A stretch of 64,000 nt of DNA from Cladorhizidae sp. MBARI D1340-BT2 (taxonomy: Eukaryota > Porifera > Demospongiae > Poecilosclerida > Cladorhizidae), in contig JAQNBH010000013.1 of NCBI GenBank assembly GCA_028752905.1, positions 20,085,477 to 20,149,476 of the forward strand, in the 5' to 3' direction. Below, piece by piece: positions 25,901-40,633 of this stretch. The number at the start of each line of letters is the position of its first letter. Position 1 is the stretch's first letter. The position numbers and the translations under genes are program-made. The notes beneath the pieces were generated by a model. The model made no database searches and was not told where the DNA came from. It worked only from the letters and a program-made list of their open reading frames with translations.

Positions 25901-28900
25901 GAATCCATGAAGCTAACATATTTAGCATCAAGAGAGAGCAGAGAGAAACCTATCTTGTGATTCTATCAAGTCCATTACTGTGAAGTATGCAGAATATACG
26001 GATGTTTGGTATCAAGAGAGAGAACAGAGAGAGGCCTACCTTTAGAGCTATATATCAAGTCTATTAATTGAAGTGTAGAGAATCTATGAAGCTAACATGT
26101 TTAGCACAAGATAGAGAACACTGAGAGATACCTATCTTGCAAGTCCATTAAAGTGAAGTGTGCAGAATATATGGATGTTTGGTATCAAGATAGAGCACTT
26201 AGAGAGTCCTATCTTAATAGCTATACATCAACTCTATTCAGTGAAGTGTGGATAATCTACGAAGCTAACATGTTTACCATCAAGTAAGAGTACAATTCAT
26301 AACTGCCCTAATTAACAAGACCAAAGTCCCAGATTTTGTCAACTGATAGAGAAGGCCCTTATCTCCAACATGTCAACAGATTATCAATAAATGTAGTGGT
26401 TTTTCACTGGCAGGCCACCGCTTTGGCAACTGGAAAACGCCAGGAAATATCGCAAACCTTACCACTTCAAATCACCATAACTTGCTAATACTTAGAGTAC
26501 TCAACATTTTGGCACGTACAAAAGACAGATAATTAGAAGGGCTATCCTGTGATATAAAAATTATCTTTTTTGGGTAAAGTGTAGAAAAGTTATGAGATTT
26601 ACGGCCAAAAAAAAAGATTTTTGTGGGAAAAATGAGAAACATATAGACCAAATTAGGGCAAATATCAAGATAGAGAACACATAATGAAACCTATCATTCG
26701 AATCATATCAAGTCCATTACAGTGAAGTTTGCAGAATATTATGGATGTTTGATATCAACAGAGAGCACAGGGAGAGACCAATCTTAATAGATATATATCA
26801 AGTTTATTCAGTGAAGTGTGGAGAATCTATGAAGCTAACCTGTCTAGCATCAAGATAGAGAACACATAGAGAAACCTATCATTCGAGTCATATCAAGTCC
26901 ATTACAGTGAAGTATGCATAATAAATGTTTTTTTTGTATCAACAGAGAGCACAGAGAGAGACCTGTCTTAATAGCTATATATCAATGAAGTTTGGAGAAT
27001 CCATGAAGCTAACATATTTAGCATCAAGAGAGAGCAGAGAGAAACCTATCTTGTGATTCTATCAAGTCCATTACTGTGAAGTATGCAGAATATACGGATG
27101 TTTGGTATCAAGAGAGAGAACAGAGAGAGGCCTACCTTTAGAGCTATATATCAAGTCTATTAATTGAAGTGTAGAGAATCTATGAAGCTAACATGTTTAG
27201 CACAAGATAGAGAACACTGAGAGATACCTATCTTGCAAGTCCATTACAGTGAAGTGTGCAGAATATATGGATGTTTGGTATCAAGAGAGAGCACTTAGAG
27301 AGTCCTATCTTAATAGCTTTACATCAAGTCTATTCAGTGAAGTGTGGATAATCTACGAAGCTAACATGTTTAGCATCAAGTAAGAGTACAATTCATAACT
27401 GCCCTAATTAACAAGACCATGTCCCAGATTTTGTCAACTGATAGAGAAGGCCCTTATCTGCAACATGTCAACAGATTATCAATAAATGTAGTGGTTTTTC
27501 ACTGGCAGGCCACCGCTTTGGCAACTGGAAAACGCCAGGAAATATCGCAAACCTTACCACTTCAAATCACCATAACTTGCTAATACTTAGAGTACTCAAA
27601 CTTTTGGTACGTACAAAAGACAGATAATTAGAAGGGCTATCCGGTGATATAAAAATTATCTTTTTTGGGTAAAGTTTAGAAATGTTATGAGCTTTACGGC
27701 CAAAAAACAAGATTTTTGGGGGGGAAATGAGAAACATATAGACCAAATTAGGGCAAATATCAAGATAGAGAACACATAGAGAAACCTATCATTCGAGTCA
27801 TATCAAGTCCATTACAGTGAAGTATGCATAATAAATGTGTTTTTTTGTATCAACAGAGAGCACAGAGAGAGACCTGTCTTAATAGCTATATATCAATGAA
27901 GTTTGGAGAATCCATGAAGCTAACATATTTAGCATCAAGAGAGAGCAGAGAGAAACCTATCTTGTGATTCTATCAAGTCCATTACTGTGAAGTATGCAGA
28001 ATATACGGATGTTTGGTATCAAGAGAGAGAACAGAGAGAGGCCTACCTTTAGAGCTATATATCAAGTCTATTAATTGAAGTGTAGAGAATCTATGAAGCT
28101 AACATGTTTAGCACAAGATAGAGAACACTGAGAGATACCTATCTTGCAAGTCCATTAAAGTGAAGTGTGCAGAATATATGGATGTTTGGTATCAAGATAG
28201 AGCACTTAGAGAGTCCTATCTTAATAGCTATACATCAACTCTATTCAGTGAAGTGTGGATAATCTACGAAGCTAACATGTTTACCATCAAGTAAGAGTAC
28301 AATTCATAACTGCCCTAATTAACAAGACCAAAGTCCCAGATTTTGTCAACTGATAGAGAAGGCCCTTATCTCCAACATGTCAACAGATTATCAATAAATG
28401 TAGTGGTTTTTCACTGGCAGGCCACCGCTTTGGCAACTGGAAAACGCCAGGAAATATCGCAAACCTTACCACTTCAAATCACCATAACTTGCTAATACTT
28501 AGAGTACTCAACATTTTGGCACGTACAAAAGACAGATAATTAGAAGGGCTATCCTGTGATATAAAAATTATCTTTTTTGGGTAAAGTGTAGAAAAGTTAT
28601 GAGATTTACGGCCAAAAAAAAAGATTTTTGTGGGAAAAATGAGAAACATATAGACCAAATTAGGGCAAATATCAAGATAGAGAACACATAATGAAACCTA
28701 TCATTCGAATCATATCAAGTCCATTACAGTGAAGTTTGCAGAATATTATGGATGTTTGATATCAACAGAGAGCACAGGGAGAGACCAATCTTAATAGATA
28801 TATATCAAGTTTATTCAGTGAAGTGTGGAGAATCTATGAAGCTAACCTGTCTAGCATCAAGATAGAGAACACATAGAGAAACCTATCATTCGAGTCATAT

Positions 28901-28943
28901 CAAGTCCATTACAGTGAAGTATGCATAATAAATGTTTTTTTTG
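22923..28943 (+). repeat. HOR units 15-20: 2007-bp two-unit period, three copies
   Basis: Alternating 911- and 1096-bp units with starts at 22923, 23834, 24930, 25841, 26937 and 27848. Each 911+1096 pair repeats at exactly 2007 bp. The short unit has CAAACTTTTGGTACGTAC in the block and ends AATGTGTTTTTTTGT. The long unit has TTAAAGTGAAG and CAACATTTTGG and ends AATGTTTTTTTTGT. Confidence 0.92.
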
Positions 28944-31900
28944 TATCAACAGAGAGCACAGAGAGAGACCTGTCTTAATAGCTATATATCAATGAAGTTT
29001 GGAGAATCCATGAAGCTAACATATTTAGCATCAAGAGAGAGCAGAGAGAAACCTATCTTGTGATTCTATCAAGTCCATTACTGTGAAGTATGCAGAATAT
29101 ACGGATGTTTGGTATCAAGAGAGAGAACAGAGAGAGGCCTACCTTTAGAGCTATATATCAAGTCTATTAATTGAAGTGTAGAGAATCTATGAAGCTAACA
29201 TGTTTAGCACAAGATAGAGAACACTGAGAGATACCTATCTTGCAAGTCCATTAAAGTGAAGTGTACAGAATATATGGATGTTTGGTATCAAGATAGAGCA
29301 CTTAGAGAGTCCTATCTTAATAGCTATACATCAACTCTATTCAGTGAAGTGTGGATAATCTACGAAGCTAACATGTTTACCATCAAGTAAGAGTACAATT
29401 CATAACTGCCCTAATTAACAAGACCAAAGTCCCAGATTTTGTCAACTGATAGAGAAGGCCCTTATCTCCAACATGTCAACAGATTATCAATAAATGTAGT
29501 GGTTTTTCACTGGCAGGCCACCGCTTTGGCAACTGGAAAACGCCAGGAAATATCGCAAACCTTACCACTTCAAATCACCATAACTTGCTAATACTTAGAG
29601 TACTCAACATTTTGGCACGTACAAAAGACAGATAATTAGAAGGGCTATCCTGTGATATAAAAATTATCTTTTTTGGGTAAAGTGTAGAAAAGTTATGAGA
29701 TTTACGGCCAAAAAAAAAGATTTTTGTGGGAAAAATGAGAAACATATAGACCAAATTAGGGCAAATATCAAGATAGAGAACACATAATGAAACCTATCAT
29801 TCGAATCATATCAAGTCCATTACAGTGAAGTTTGCAGAATATTATGGATGTTTGATATCAACAGAGAGCACAGGGAGAGACCAATCTTAATAGATATATA
29901 TCAAGTTTATTCAGTGAAGTGTGGAGAATCTATGAAGCTAACCTGTCTAGCATCAAGATAGAGAACACATAATGAAACCTATCATTCGAATCATATCAAG
30001 TCCATTACAGTGAAGTGTGCAGAATATATGGATGTTTGTATCAAGAGAGAGCACTTAGAGAGTCCTATCTTAATAGCTTTACATCAAGTCTATTCAGTGA
30101 AGTGTGGATAATCTACGAAGCTAACATGTTTAGCATCAAGATAGAGAACACATAGAGAAACCTATCCTTCGAGTCATATCAAGTCCATTACAGTGAAGTG
30201 TGCATAATAAATGGATTTTTGGTATCAACAGAGAGCACAGAGAGAGACCTGTCTTAATAGCTATATATCAATGAAGTTTGGAGAATCCATGAAGCTTACA
30301 TATTTAGCATCAAGAGAGAGCAGAGAGAAACCTATCTTGTGATTCTATCAAGTCCATTACTGTGAAGTATGCAGAATATACAGATGTTTGGTATCAAGAG
30401 AGAGAACAGAGAGAGGACTACCTTTAGAGCTATATATCAAGTCTATTAATTGAAGTGTAGAGAATCTATGAAGCTAACATGTTTAGCTCAAGATAGAGAA
30501 CACTGAGAGATACCTATCTTGCAAGTCCATTACAGTGAAGTGTGCAGAATATATGGATGTTTGATATCAAGAGAGAGCACTTAGAGAGTCCTATCTTAAT
30601 AGCTATACATCAAGTCTATTCAGTGAAGTGTGGATAATCTACGAAGCTAACATGTTTAGCATCAAGTAAGAGTACAATTCATAACTGCCCTAATTAACAA
30701 GACCAAAGTCCCAGATTTTGTCAACTGATAGAGAAGGCCCTTATCTCCAACATGTCAACAGATTATCAATAAATGTAGTGGTTTTTCACTGGCAGGCCAC
30801 CGCTTTGGCAACTGTAAAACGCCAGGAAATATCGCAAACCTTACCACTTCAAATCACCATAACTTGCTAATACTTAGAGTACTCAACATTTTGGCACGTA
30901 CAAAAGACAGATAATTAGAAGGGCTATCCTGTGATATAAAAATTATCTTTTTTGGGTAAAGTGTAGAAAAGTTATGAGATTTACGGCCAAAAAAAAAAAT
31001 TTTTGTGGGAAAAATGAGAAACATATAGACCAAATTAGGGCAAATATCAAGATAGAGAACACATAATGAAACCTATCATTCGAATCATATCAAGTCCATT
31101 ACAGTGAAGTTTGCAGAATATTATGGATGTTTGATATCAACAGAGAGCACAGGGAGAGACCAATCTTAATAGATATATATCAAGTTTATTCAGTGAAGTG
31201 TGGAGAATCTATGAAGCTAACCTGTCTAGCATCAAGATAGAGAACACATAATGAAACCTATCATTCGAATCATATCAAGTCCATTACAGTGAAGTGTGCA
31301 GAATATATGGATGTTTGTATCAAGAGAGAGCACTTAGAGAGTCCTATCTTAATAGCTTTACATCAAGTCTATTCAGTGAAGTGTGGATAATCTACGAAGC
31401 TAACATGTTTAGCATCAAGATAGAGAACACATAGAGAAACCTATCCTTCGAGTCATATCAAGTCCATTACAGTGAAGTGTGCATAATAAATGGATTTTTG
31501 GTATCAACAGAGAGCACAGAGAGAGACCTGTCTTAATAGCTATATATCAATGAAGTTTGGAGAATCCATGAAGCTTACATATTTAGCATCAAGAGAGAGC
31601 AGAGAGAAACCTATCTTGTGATTCTATCAAGTCCATTACTGTGAAGTATGCAGAATATACAGATGTTTGGTATCAAGAGAGAGAACAGAGAGAGGACTAC
31701 CTTTAGAGCTATATATCAAGTCTATTAATTGAAGTGTAGAGAATCTATGAAGCTAACATGTTTAGCTCAAGATAGAGAACACTGAGAGATACCTATCTTG
31801 CAAGTCCATTACAGTGAAGTGTGCAGAGTATATGGATGTTTGATATCAAGAGAGAGCACTTAGAGAGTCCTATCTTAATAGCTATACATCAAGTCTATTC

Positions 31901-32780
31901 AGTGAAGTGTGGATAATCTACGAAGCTAACATGTTTAGCATCAAGTAAGAGTACAATTCATAACTGCCCTAATTAACAAGACCAAAGTCCCAGATTTTGT
32001 CAACTGATAGAGAAGGCCCTTATCTCCAACATGTCAACAGATTATCAATAAATGTAGTGGTTTTTCACTGGCAGGCCACCGCTTTGGCAACTGTAAAACG
32101 CCAGGAAATATCGCAAACCTTACCACTTCAAATCACAATAAATTGCTAATACTTAGAGTACTCAAAATTTTGGCACGTACAAAAGACAGATAATTAGAAG
32201 GGCTATCCGGTGATATAAAAATTATCTTTTTTGGGTAAAGTGTAGAAAAGTTATGAGATTTACGGCCAAAAAAAAAGATTTTTGTGGGAAAAATGAGAAA
32301 CATATAGACCAAATTAGGGCAAATATCAAGATAGAGAACACATAATGAAACCTATCATTCGAATCATATCAAGTCCATTACAGTGAAGTTTGCAGAATAT
32401 TATGGATGTTTGATATCAACAGAGAGCACAGGGAGAGACCAATCTTAATAGATATATATCAAGTTTATTCAGTGAAGTGTGGAGAATCTATGAAGCTAAC
32501 CTGTCTAGCATCAAGATAGAGAACACATAATGAAACCTATCATTCGAATCATATCAAGTCCATTACAGTGAAGTGTGCAGAATATATGGATGTTTGTATC
32601 AAGAGAGAGCACTTAGAGAGTCCTATCTTAATAGCTTTACATCAAGTCTATTCAGTGAAGTGTGGATAATCTACGAAGCTAACATGTTTAGCATCAAGAT
32701 AGAGAACACATAGAGAAACCTATCCTTCGAGTCATATCAAGTCCATTACAGTGAAGTGTGCATAATAAATGGATTTTTGG
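28944..32780 (+). repeat. HOR units 21-23 (3 x 1279 bp)
   Basis: Starts at 28944, 30223 and 31502. Matches units 5-7 one for one, including GTGCAGAGTATATGG at about 31825. Private differences seen are GTGTACAGAATAT near 29270 and an A in place of G at the end of the A-run near 30998. Confidence 0.92.
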
Positions 32781-35700
32781 TATCAACAGAGAGCACAGAG
32801 AGAGACCTGTCTTAATAGCTATATATCAATGAAGTTTGGAGAATCCATGAAGCTTACATATTTAGCATCAAGAGAGAGCAGAGAGAAACCTATCTTGTGA
32901 TTCTATCAAGTCCATTACTGTGAAGTATGCAGAATATACAGATGTTTGGTATCAAGAGAGAGAACAGAGAGAGGACTACCTTTAGAGCTATATATCAAGT
33001 CTATTAATTGAAGTGTAGAGAATCTATGAAGCTAACATGTTTAGCTCAAGATAGAGAACACTGAGAGATACCTATCTTGCAAGTCCATTACAGTGAAGTG
33101 TGCAGAATATATGGATGTTTGATATCAAGAGAGAGCACTTAGAGAGTCCTATCTTAATAGCTATACATCAAGTCTATTCAGTGAAGTGTGGATAATCTAC
33201 GAAGCTAACATGTTTAGCATCAAGTAAGAGTACAATTCATAACTGCCCTAATTAACAAGACCAAAGTCCCAGATTTTGTCAACTGATAGAGAAGGCCCTT
33301 ATCTCCAACATGTCAACAGATTATCAATAAATGTAGTGGTTTTTCACTGGCAGGCCACCGCTTTGGCAACTGTAAAACGCCAGGAAATATCGCAAACCTT
33401 ACCACTTCAAATCACAATAAATTGCTAATACTTAGAGTACTCAAAATTTTGGCACGTACAAAAGACAGATAATTAGAAGGGCTATCCGGTGATATAAAAA
33501 TTATCTTTTTTGGGTAAAGTGTAGAAAAGTTATGAGATTTACGGCCAAAAAAAAAGATTTTTGTGGGAAAAATGAGAAACATATAGACCAAATTAGGGCA
33601 AATATCAAGATAGAGAACACATAATGAAACCTATCATTCGAATCATATCAAGTCCATTACAGTGAAGTTTGCAGAATATTATGGATGTTTGATATCAACA
33701 GAGAGCACAGGGAGAGACCAATCTTAATAGATATATATCAAGTTTATTCAGTGAAGTGTGGAGAATCTATGAAGCTAACCTGTCTAGCATCAAGATAGAG
33801 AACACATAGAGAAACCTATCATTCGAGTCATATCAAGTCCATTACAGTGAAGTATGCATAATAAATGTTTTTTTTGTATCAACAGAGAGCACAGAGAGAG
33901 ACCTGTCTTAATAGCTATATATCAATGAAGTTTGGAGAATCCATGAAGCTAACATATTTAGCATCAAGAGAGAGCAGAGAGAAACCTATCTTGTGATTCT
34001 ATCAAGTCCATTACTGTGAAGTATGCAGAATATACAGATGTTTGGTATCAAGAGAGAGAACAGAGAGAGGACTACCTTTAGAGCTATATATCAAGTCTAT
34101 TAATTGAAGTGTAGAGAATCTATGAAGCTAACATGTTTAGCTCAAGATAGAGAACACTGAGAGATACCTATCTTGCAAGTCCATTACAGTGAAGTGTGCA
34201 GAATATATGGATGTTTGATATCAAGAGAGAGCACTTAGAGAGTCCTATCTTAATAGCTATACATCAAGTCTATTCAGTGAAGTGTGGATAATCTACGAAG
34301 CTAACATGTTTAGCATCAAGTAAGAGTACAATTCATAACTGCCCTAATTAACAAGACCAAAGTCCCAGATTTTGTCAACTGATAGAGAAGGCCCTTATCT
34401 CCAACATGTCAACAGATTATCAATAAATGTAGTGGTTTTTCACTGGCAGGCCACCGCTTTGGCAACTGTAAAACGCCAGGAAATATCGCAAACCTTACCA
34501 CTTCAAATCACAATAAATTGCTAATACTTAGAGTACTCAAAATTTTGGCACGTACAAAAGACAGATAATTAGAAGGGCTATCCGGTGATATAAAAATTAT
34601 CTTTTTTGGGTAAAGTGTAGAAAAGTTATGAGATTTACGGCCAAAAAAAAAGATTTTTGTGGGAAAAATGAGAAACATATAGACCAAATTAGGGCAAATA
34701 TCAAGATAGAGAACACATAATGAAACCTATCATTCGAATCATATCAAGTCCATTACAGTGAAGTTTGCAGAATATTATGGATGTTTGATATCAACAGAGA
34801 GCACAGGGAGAGACCAATCTTAATAGATATATATCAAGTTTATTCAGTGAAGTGTGGAGAATCTATGAAGCTAACCTGTCTAGCATCAAGATAGAGAACA
34901 CATAGAGAAACCTATCATTCGAGTCATATCAAGTCCATTACAGTGAAGTATGCATAATAAATGTTTTTTTTGTATCAACAGAGAGCACAGAGAGAGACCT
35001 GTCTTAATAGCTATATATCAATGAAGTTTGGAGAATCCATGAAGCTAACATATTTAGCATCAAGAGAGAGCAGAGAGAAACCTATCTTGTGATTCTATCA
35101 AGTCCATTACTGTGAAGTATGCAGAATATACGGATGTTTGGTATCAAGAGAGAGAACAGAGAGAGGCCTACCTTTAGAGCTATATATCAAGTCTATTAAT
35201 TGAAGTGTAGAGAATCTATGAAGCTAACATGTTTAGCACAAGATAGAGAACACTGAGAGATACCTATCTTGCAAGTCCATTACAGTGAAGTGTGCAGAAT
35301 ATATGGATGTTTGGTATCAAGAGAGAGCACTTAGAGAGTCCTATCTTAATAGCTTTACATCAAGTCTATTCAGTGAAGTGTGGATAATCTACGAAGCTAA
35401 CATGTTTAGCATCAAGTAAGAGTACAATTCATAACTGCCCTAATTAACAAGACCATGTCCCAGATTTTGTCAACTGATAGAGAAGGCCCTTATCTGCAAC
35501 ATGTCAACAGATTATCAATAAATGTAGTGGTTTTTCACTGGCAGGCCACCGCTTTGGCAACTGGAAAACGCCAGGAAATATCGCAAACCTTACCACTTCA
35601 AATCACCATAACTTGCTAATACTTAGAGTACTCAAAAATTTGGCACGTACAAAAGACAGATAATTAGAAGGGCTATCCGGTGATATAAAAATTATCTTTT

Positions 35701-38700
35701 TTGGGTAAAGTGTAGAAAAGTTATGAGATTTACGGCCAAAAAAAAAGATTTTTGTGGGAAAAATTAGAAACATATAGACCAAATTAGGGCAAATATCAAG
35801 ATAGAGAACACATAATGAAACCTATCATTCGAATCATATCAAGTCCATTACAGTGAAGTTTGCAGAATATTATGGATGTTTGATATCAACAGAGAGCACA
35901 GGGAGAGACCAATCTTAATAGATATATATCAAGTTTATTCAGTGAAGTGTGGAGAATCTATGAAGCTAACCTGTCTAGCATCAAGATAGAGAACACATAG
36001 AGAAACCTATCATTCGAGTCATATCAAGTCCATTACAGTGAAGTATGCATAATAAATGTTTTTTTTTGTATCAACAGAGAGCACAGAGAGAGACCTGTCT
36101 TAATAGCTATATATCAATGAAGTTTGGAGAATCCATGAAGCTAACATATTTAGCATCAAGAGAGAGCAGAGAGAAACCTATCTTGTGATTCTATCAAGTC
36201 CATTACTGTGAAGTATGCAGAATATACGGATGTTTGGTATCAAGAGAGAGAACAGAGAGAGGCCTACCTTTAGAGCTATATATCAAGTCTATTAATTGAA
36301 GTGTAGAGAATCTATGAAGCTAACATGTTTAGCACAAGATAGAGAACACTGAGAGATACCTATCTTGCAAGTCCATTACAGTGAAGTGTGCAGAATATAT
36401 GGATGTTTGGTATCAAGAGAGAGCACTTAGAGAGTCCTATCTTAATAGCTTTACATCAAGTCTATTCAGTGAAGTGTGGATAATCTACGAAGCTAACATG
36501 TTTAGCATCAAGTAAGAGTACAATTCATAACTGCCCTAATTAACAAGACCATGTCCCAGATTTTGTCAACTGATAGAGAAGGCCCTTATCTGCAACATGT
36601 CAACAGATTATCAATAAATGTAGTGGTTTTTCACTGGCAGGCCACCGCTTTGGCAACTGTAAAACGCCAGGAAATATCGCAAACCTTACCACTTCAAATC
36701 ACAATAAATTGCTAATACTTAGAGTACTCAAAATTTTGGCACGTACAAAAGACAGATAATTAGAAGGGCTATCCGGTGATATAAAAATTATCTTTTTTGG
36801 GTAAAGTGTAGAAAAGTTATGAGATTTACGGCCAAAAAAAAAGATTTTTGTGGGAAAAATGAGAAACATATAGACCAAATTAGGGCAAATATCAAGATAG
36901 AGAACACATAATGAAACCTATCATTCGAATCATATCAAGTCCATTACAGTGAAGTTTGCAGAATATTATGGATGTTTGATATCAACAGAGAGCACAGGGA
37001 GAGACCAATCTTAATAGATATATATCAAGTTTATTCAGTGAAGTGTGGAGAATCTATGAAGCTAACCTGTCTAGCATCAAGATAGAGAACACATAGAGAA
37101 ACCTATCATTCGAGTCATATCAAGTCCATTACAGTGAAGTATGCATAATAAATGTTTTTTTTGTATCAACAGAGAGCACAGAGAGAGACCTGTCTTAATA
37201 GCTATATATCAATGAAGTTTGGAGAATCCATGAAGCTAACATATTTAGCATCAAGAGAGAGCAGAGAGAAACCTATCTTGTGATTCTATCAAGTCCATTA
37301 CTGTGAAGTATGCAGAATATACGGATGTTTGGTATCAAGAGAGAGAACAGAGAGAGGCCTACCTTTAGAGCTATATATCAAGTCTATTAATTGAAGTGTA
37401 GAGAATCTATGAAGCTAACATGTTTAGCACAAGATAGAGAACACTGAGAGATACCTATCTTGCAAGTCCATTACAGTGAAGTGTGCAGAATATATGGATG
37501 TTTGGTATCAAGAGAGAGCACTTAGAGAGTCCTATCTTAATAGCTTTACATCAAGTCTATTCAGTGAAGTGTGGATAATCTACGAAGCTAACATGTTTAG
37601 CATCAAGTAAGAGTACAATTCATAACTGCCCTAATTAACAAGACCATGTCCCAGATTTTGTCAACTGATAGAGAAGGCCCTTATCTGCAACATGTCAACA
37701 GATTATCAATAAATGTAGTGGTTTTTCACTGGCAGGCCACCGCTTTGGCAACTGGAAAACGCCAGGAAATATCGCAAACCTTACCACTTCAAATCACCAT
37801 AACTTGCTAATACTTAGAGTACTCAAAAATTTGGCACGTACAAAAGACAGATAATTAGAAGGGCTATCCGGTGATATAAAAATTATCTTTTTTGGGTAAA
37901 GTGTAGAAAAGTTATGAGATTTACGGCCAAAAAAAAAGATTTTTGTGGGAAAAATTAGAAACATATAGACCAAATTAGGGCAAATATCAAGATAGAGAAC
38001 ACATAATGAAACCTATCATTCGAATCATATCAAGTCCATTACAGTGAAGTTTGCAGAATATTATGGATGTTTGATATCAACAGAGAGCACAGGGAGAGAC
38101 CAATCTTAATAGATATATATCAAGTTTATTCAGTGAAGTGTGGAGAATCTATGAAGCTAACCTGTCTAGCATCAAGATAGAGAACACATAGAGAAACCTA
38201 TCATTCGAGTCATATCAAGTCCATTACAGTGAAGTATGCATAATAAATGTTTTTTTTTGTATCAACAGAGAGCACAGAGAGAGACCTGTCTTAATAGCTA
38301 TATATCAATGAAGTTTGGAGAATCCATGAAGCTAACATATTTAGCATCAAGAGAGAGCAGAGAGAAACCTATCTTGTGATTCTATCAAGTCCATTACTGT
38401 GAAGTATGCAGAATATACGGATGTTTGGTATCAAGAGAGAGAACAGAGAGAGGCCTACCTTTAGAGCTATATATCAAGTCTATTAATTGAAGTGTAGAGA
38501 ATCTATGAAGCTAACATGTTTAGCACAAGATAGAGAACACTGAGAGATACCTATCTTGCAAGTCCATTACAGTGAAGTGTGCAGAATATATGGATGTTTG
38601 GTATCAAGAGAGAGCACTTAGAGAGTCCTATCTTAATAGCTTTACATCAAGTCTATTCAGTGAAGTGTGGATAATCTACGAAGCTAACATGTTTAGCATC

Positions 38701-39354
38701 AAGTAAGAGTACAATTCATAACTGCCCTAATTAACAAGACCATGTCCCAGATTTTGTCAACTGATAGAGAAGGCCCTTATCTGCAACATGTCAACAGATT
38801 ATCAATAAATGTAGTGGTTTTTCACTGGCAGGCCACCGCTTTGGCAACTGGAAAACGCCAGGAAATATCGCAAACCTTACCACTTCAAATCACCATAACT
38901 TGCTAATACTTAGAGTACTCAAAAATTTGGCACGTACAAAAGACAGATAATTAGAAGGGCTATCCGGTGATATAAAAATTATCTTTTTTGGGTAAAGTGT
39001 AGAAAAGTTATGAGATTTACGGCCAAAAAAAAAGATTTTTGTGGGAAAAATTAGAAACATATAGACCAAATTAGGGCAAATATCAAGATAGAGAACACAT
39101 AATGAAACCTATCATTCGAATCATATCAAGTCCATTACAGTGAAGTTTGCAGAATATTATGGATGTTTGATATCAACAGAGAGCACAGGGAGAGACCAAT
39201 CTTAATAGATATATATCAAGTTTATTCAGTGAAGTGTGGAGAATCTATGAAGCTAACCTGTCTAGCATCAAGATAGAGAACACATAGAGAAACCTATCAT
39301 TCGAGTCATATCAAGTCCATTACAGTGAAGTATGCATAATAAATGTTTTTTTTG
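32781..39354 (+). repeat. HOR units 24-29 (six units of 1095-1096 bp)
   Basis: Starts at 32781, 33877, 34973, 36069, 37164 and 38260. All have one block and a b3'-a1'-b4 tail with poly-T spacer. The spacer T-run varies by one base (longer near 36059 and 38248). Several blocks have AAAAATTAGAAAC where most have AAAAATGAGAAAC. Confidence 0.9.
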
Positions 39355-40633
39355 TATCAACAGAGAGCACAGAGAGAGACCTGTCTTAATAGCTATATAT
39401 CAATGAAGTTTGGAGAATCCATGAAGCTAACATATTTAGCATCAAGAGAGAGCAGAGAGAAACCTATCTTGTGATTCTATCAAGTCCATTACTGTGAAGT
39501 ATGCAGAATATACGGATGTTTGGTATAAAGAGAGAGAACAGAGAGAGGCCTACCTTTAGAGCTATATATCAAGTCTATTAATTGAAGTGTAGAGAATCTA
39601 TGAAGCTAACATGTTTAGCACAAGATAGAGAACACTGAGAGATACCTATCTTGCAAGTCCATTACAGTGAAGTGTGCAGAATATATGGATGTTTGGTATC
39701 AAGAGAGAGCACTTAGAGAGTCCTATCTTAATAGCTTTACATCAAGTCTATTCAGTGAAGTGTGGATAATCTACGAAGCTAACATGTTTACCATCAAGTA
39801 AGAGTACAATTCATAACTGCCCTAATTAACAAGACCAAAGTCCCAGATTTTGTCAACTGATAGAGAAGGCCCTTATCTCCAACATGTCAACAGATTATCA
39901 ATAAATGTAGTGGTTTTTCACTGGCAGGCCACCGCTTTGGCAACTGGAAAACGCCAGGAAATATCGCAAACCTTACCACTTCAAATCACCATAACTTGCT
40001 AATACTTAGAGTACTCAACATTTTGGCACGTACAAAAGACAGATAATTAGAAGGGCTATCCTGTGATATAAAAATTATCTTTTTTGGGTAAAGTGTAGAA
40101 AAGTTATGAGATTTACGGCCAAAAAAAAAGATTTTTGTGGGAAAAATGAGAAACATATAGACCAAATTAGGGCAAATATCAAGATAGAGAACACATAATG
40201 AAACCTATCATTCGAATCATATCAAGTCCATTACAGTGAAGTTTGCAGAATATTATGGATGTTTGATATCAACAGAGAGCACAGGGAGAGACCAATCTTA
40301 ATAGATATATATCAAGTTTATTCAGTGAAGTGTGGAGAATCTATGAAGCTAACCTGTCTAGCATCAAGATAGAGAACACATAATGAAACCTATCATTCGA
40401 ATCATATCAAGTCCATTACAGTGAAGTGTGCAGAATATATGGATGTTTGTATCAAGAGAGAGCACTTAGAGAGTCCTATCTTAATAGCTTTACATCAAGT
40501 CTATTCAGTGAAGTCTGGATAATCTACGAAGCTAACATGTTTAGCATCAAGATAGAGAACACATAGAGAAACCTATCCTTCGAGTCATATCAAGTCCATT
40601 ACAGTGAAGTGTGCATAATAAATGGATTTTTGG
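39355..40633 (+). repeat. HOR unit 30, 1279 bp
   Basis: Long-tail type (b3'-a1'-b3-a4-b4). It has the rare GGTATAAAGAGAGAG shared with unit 10 and, near 40514, AAGTCTGGATAATC, a version of a4 that from here on is common in the right part of the array. The left breakpoint of the 13910-bp duplication lies in its tail. Confidence 0.88.
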
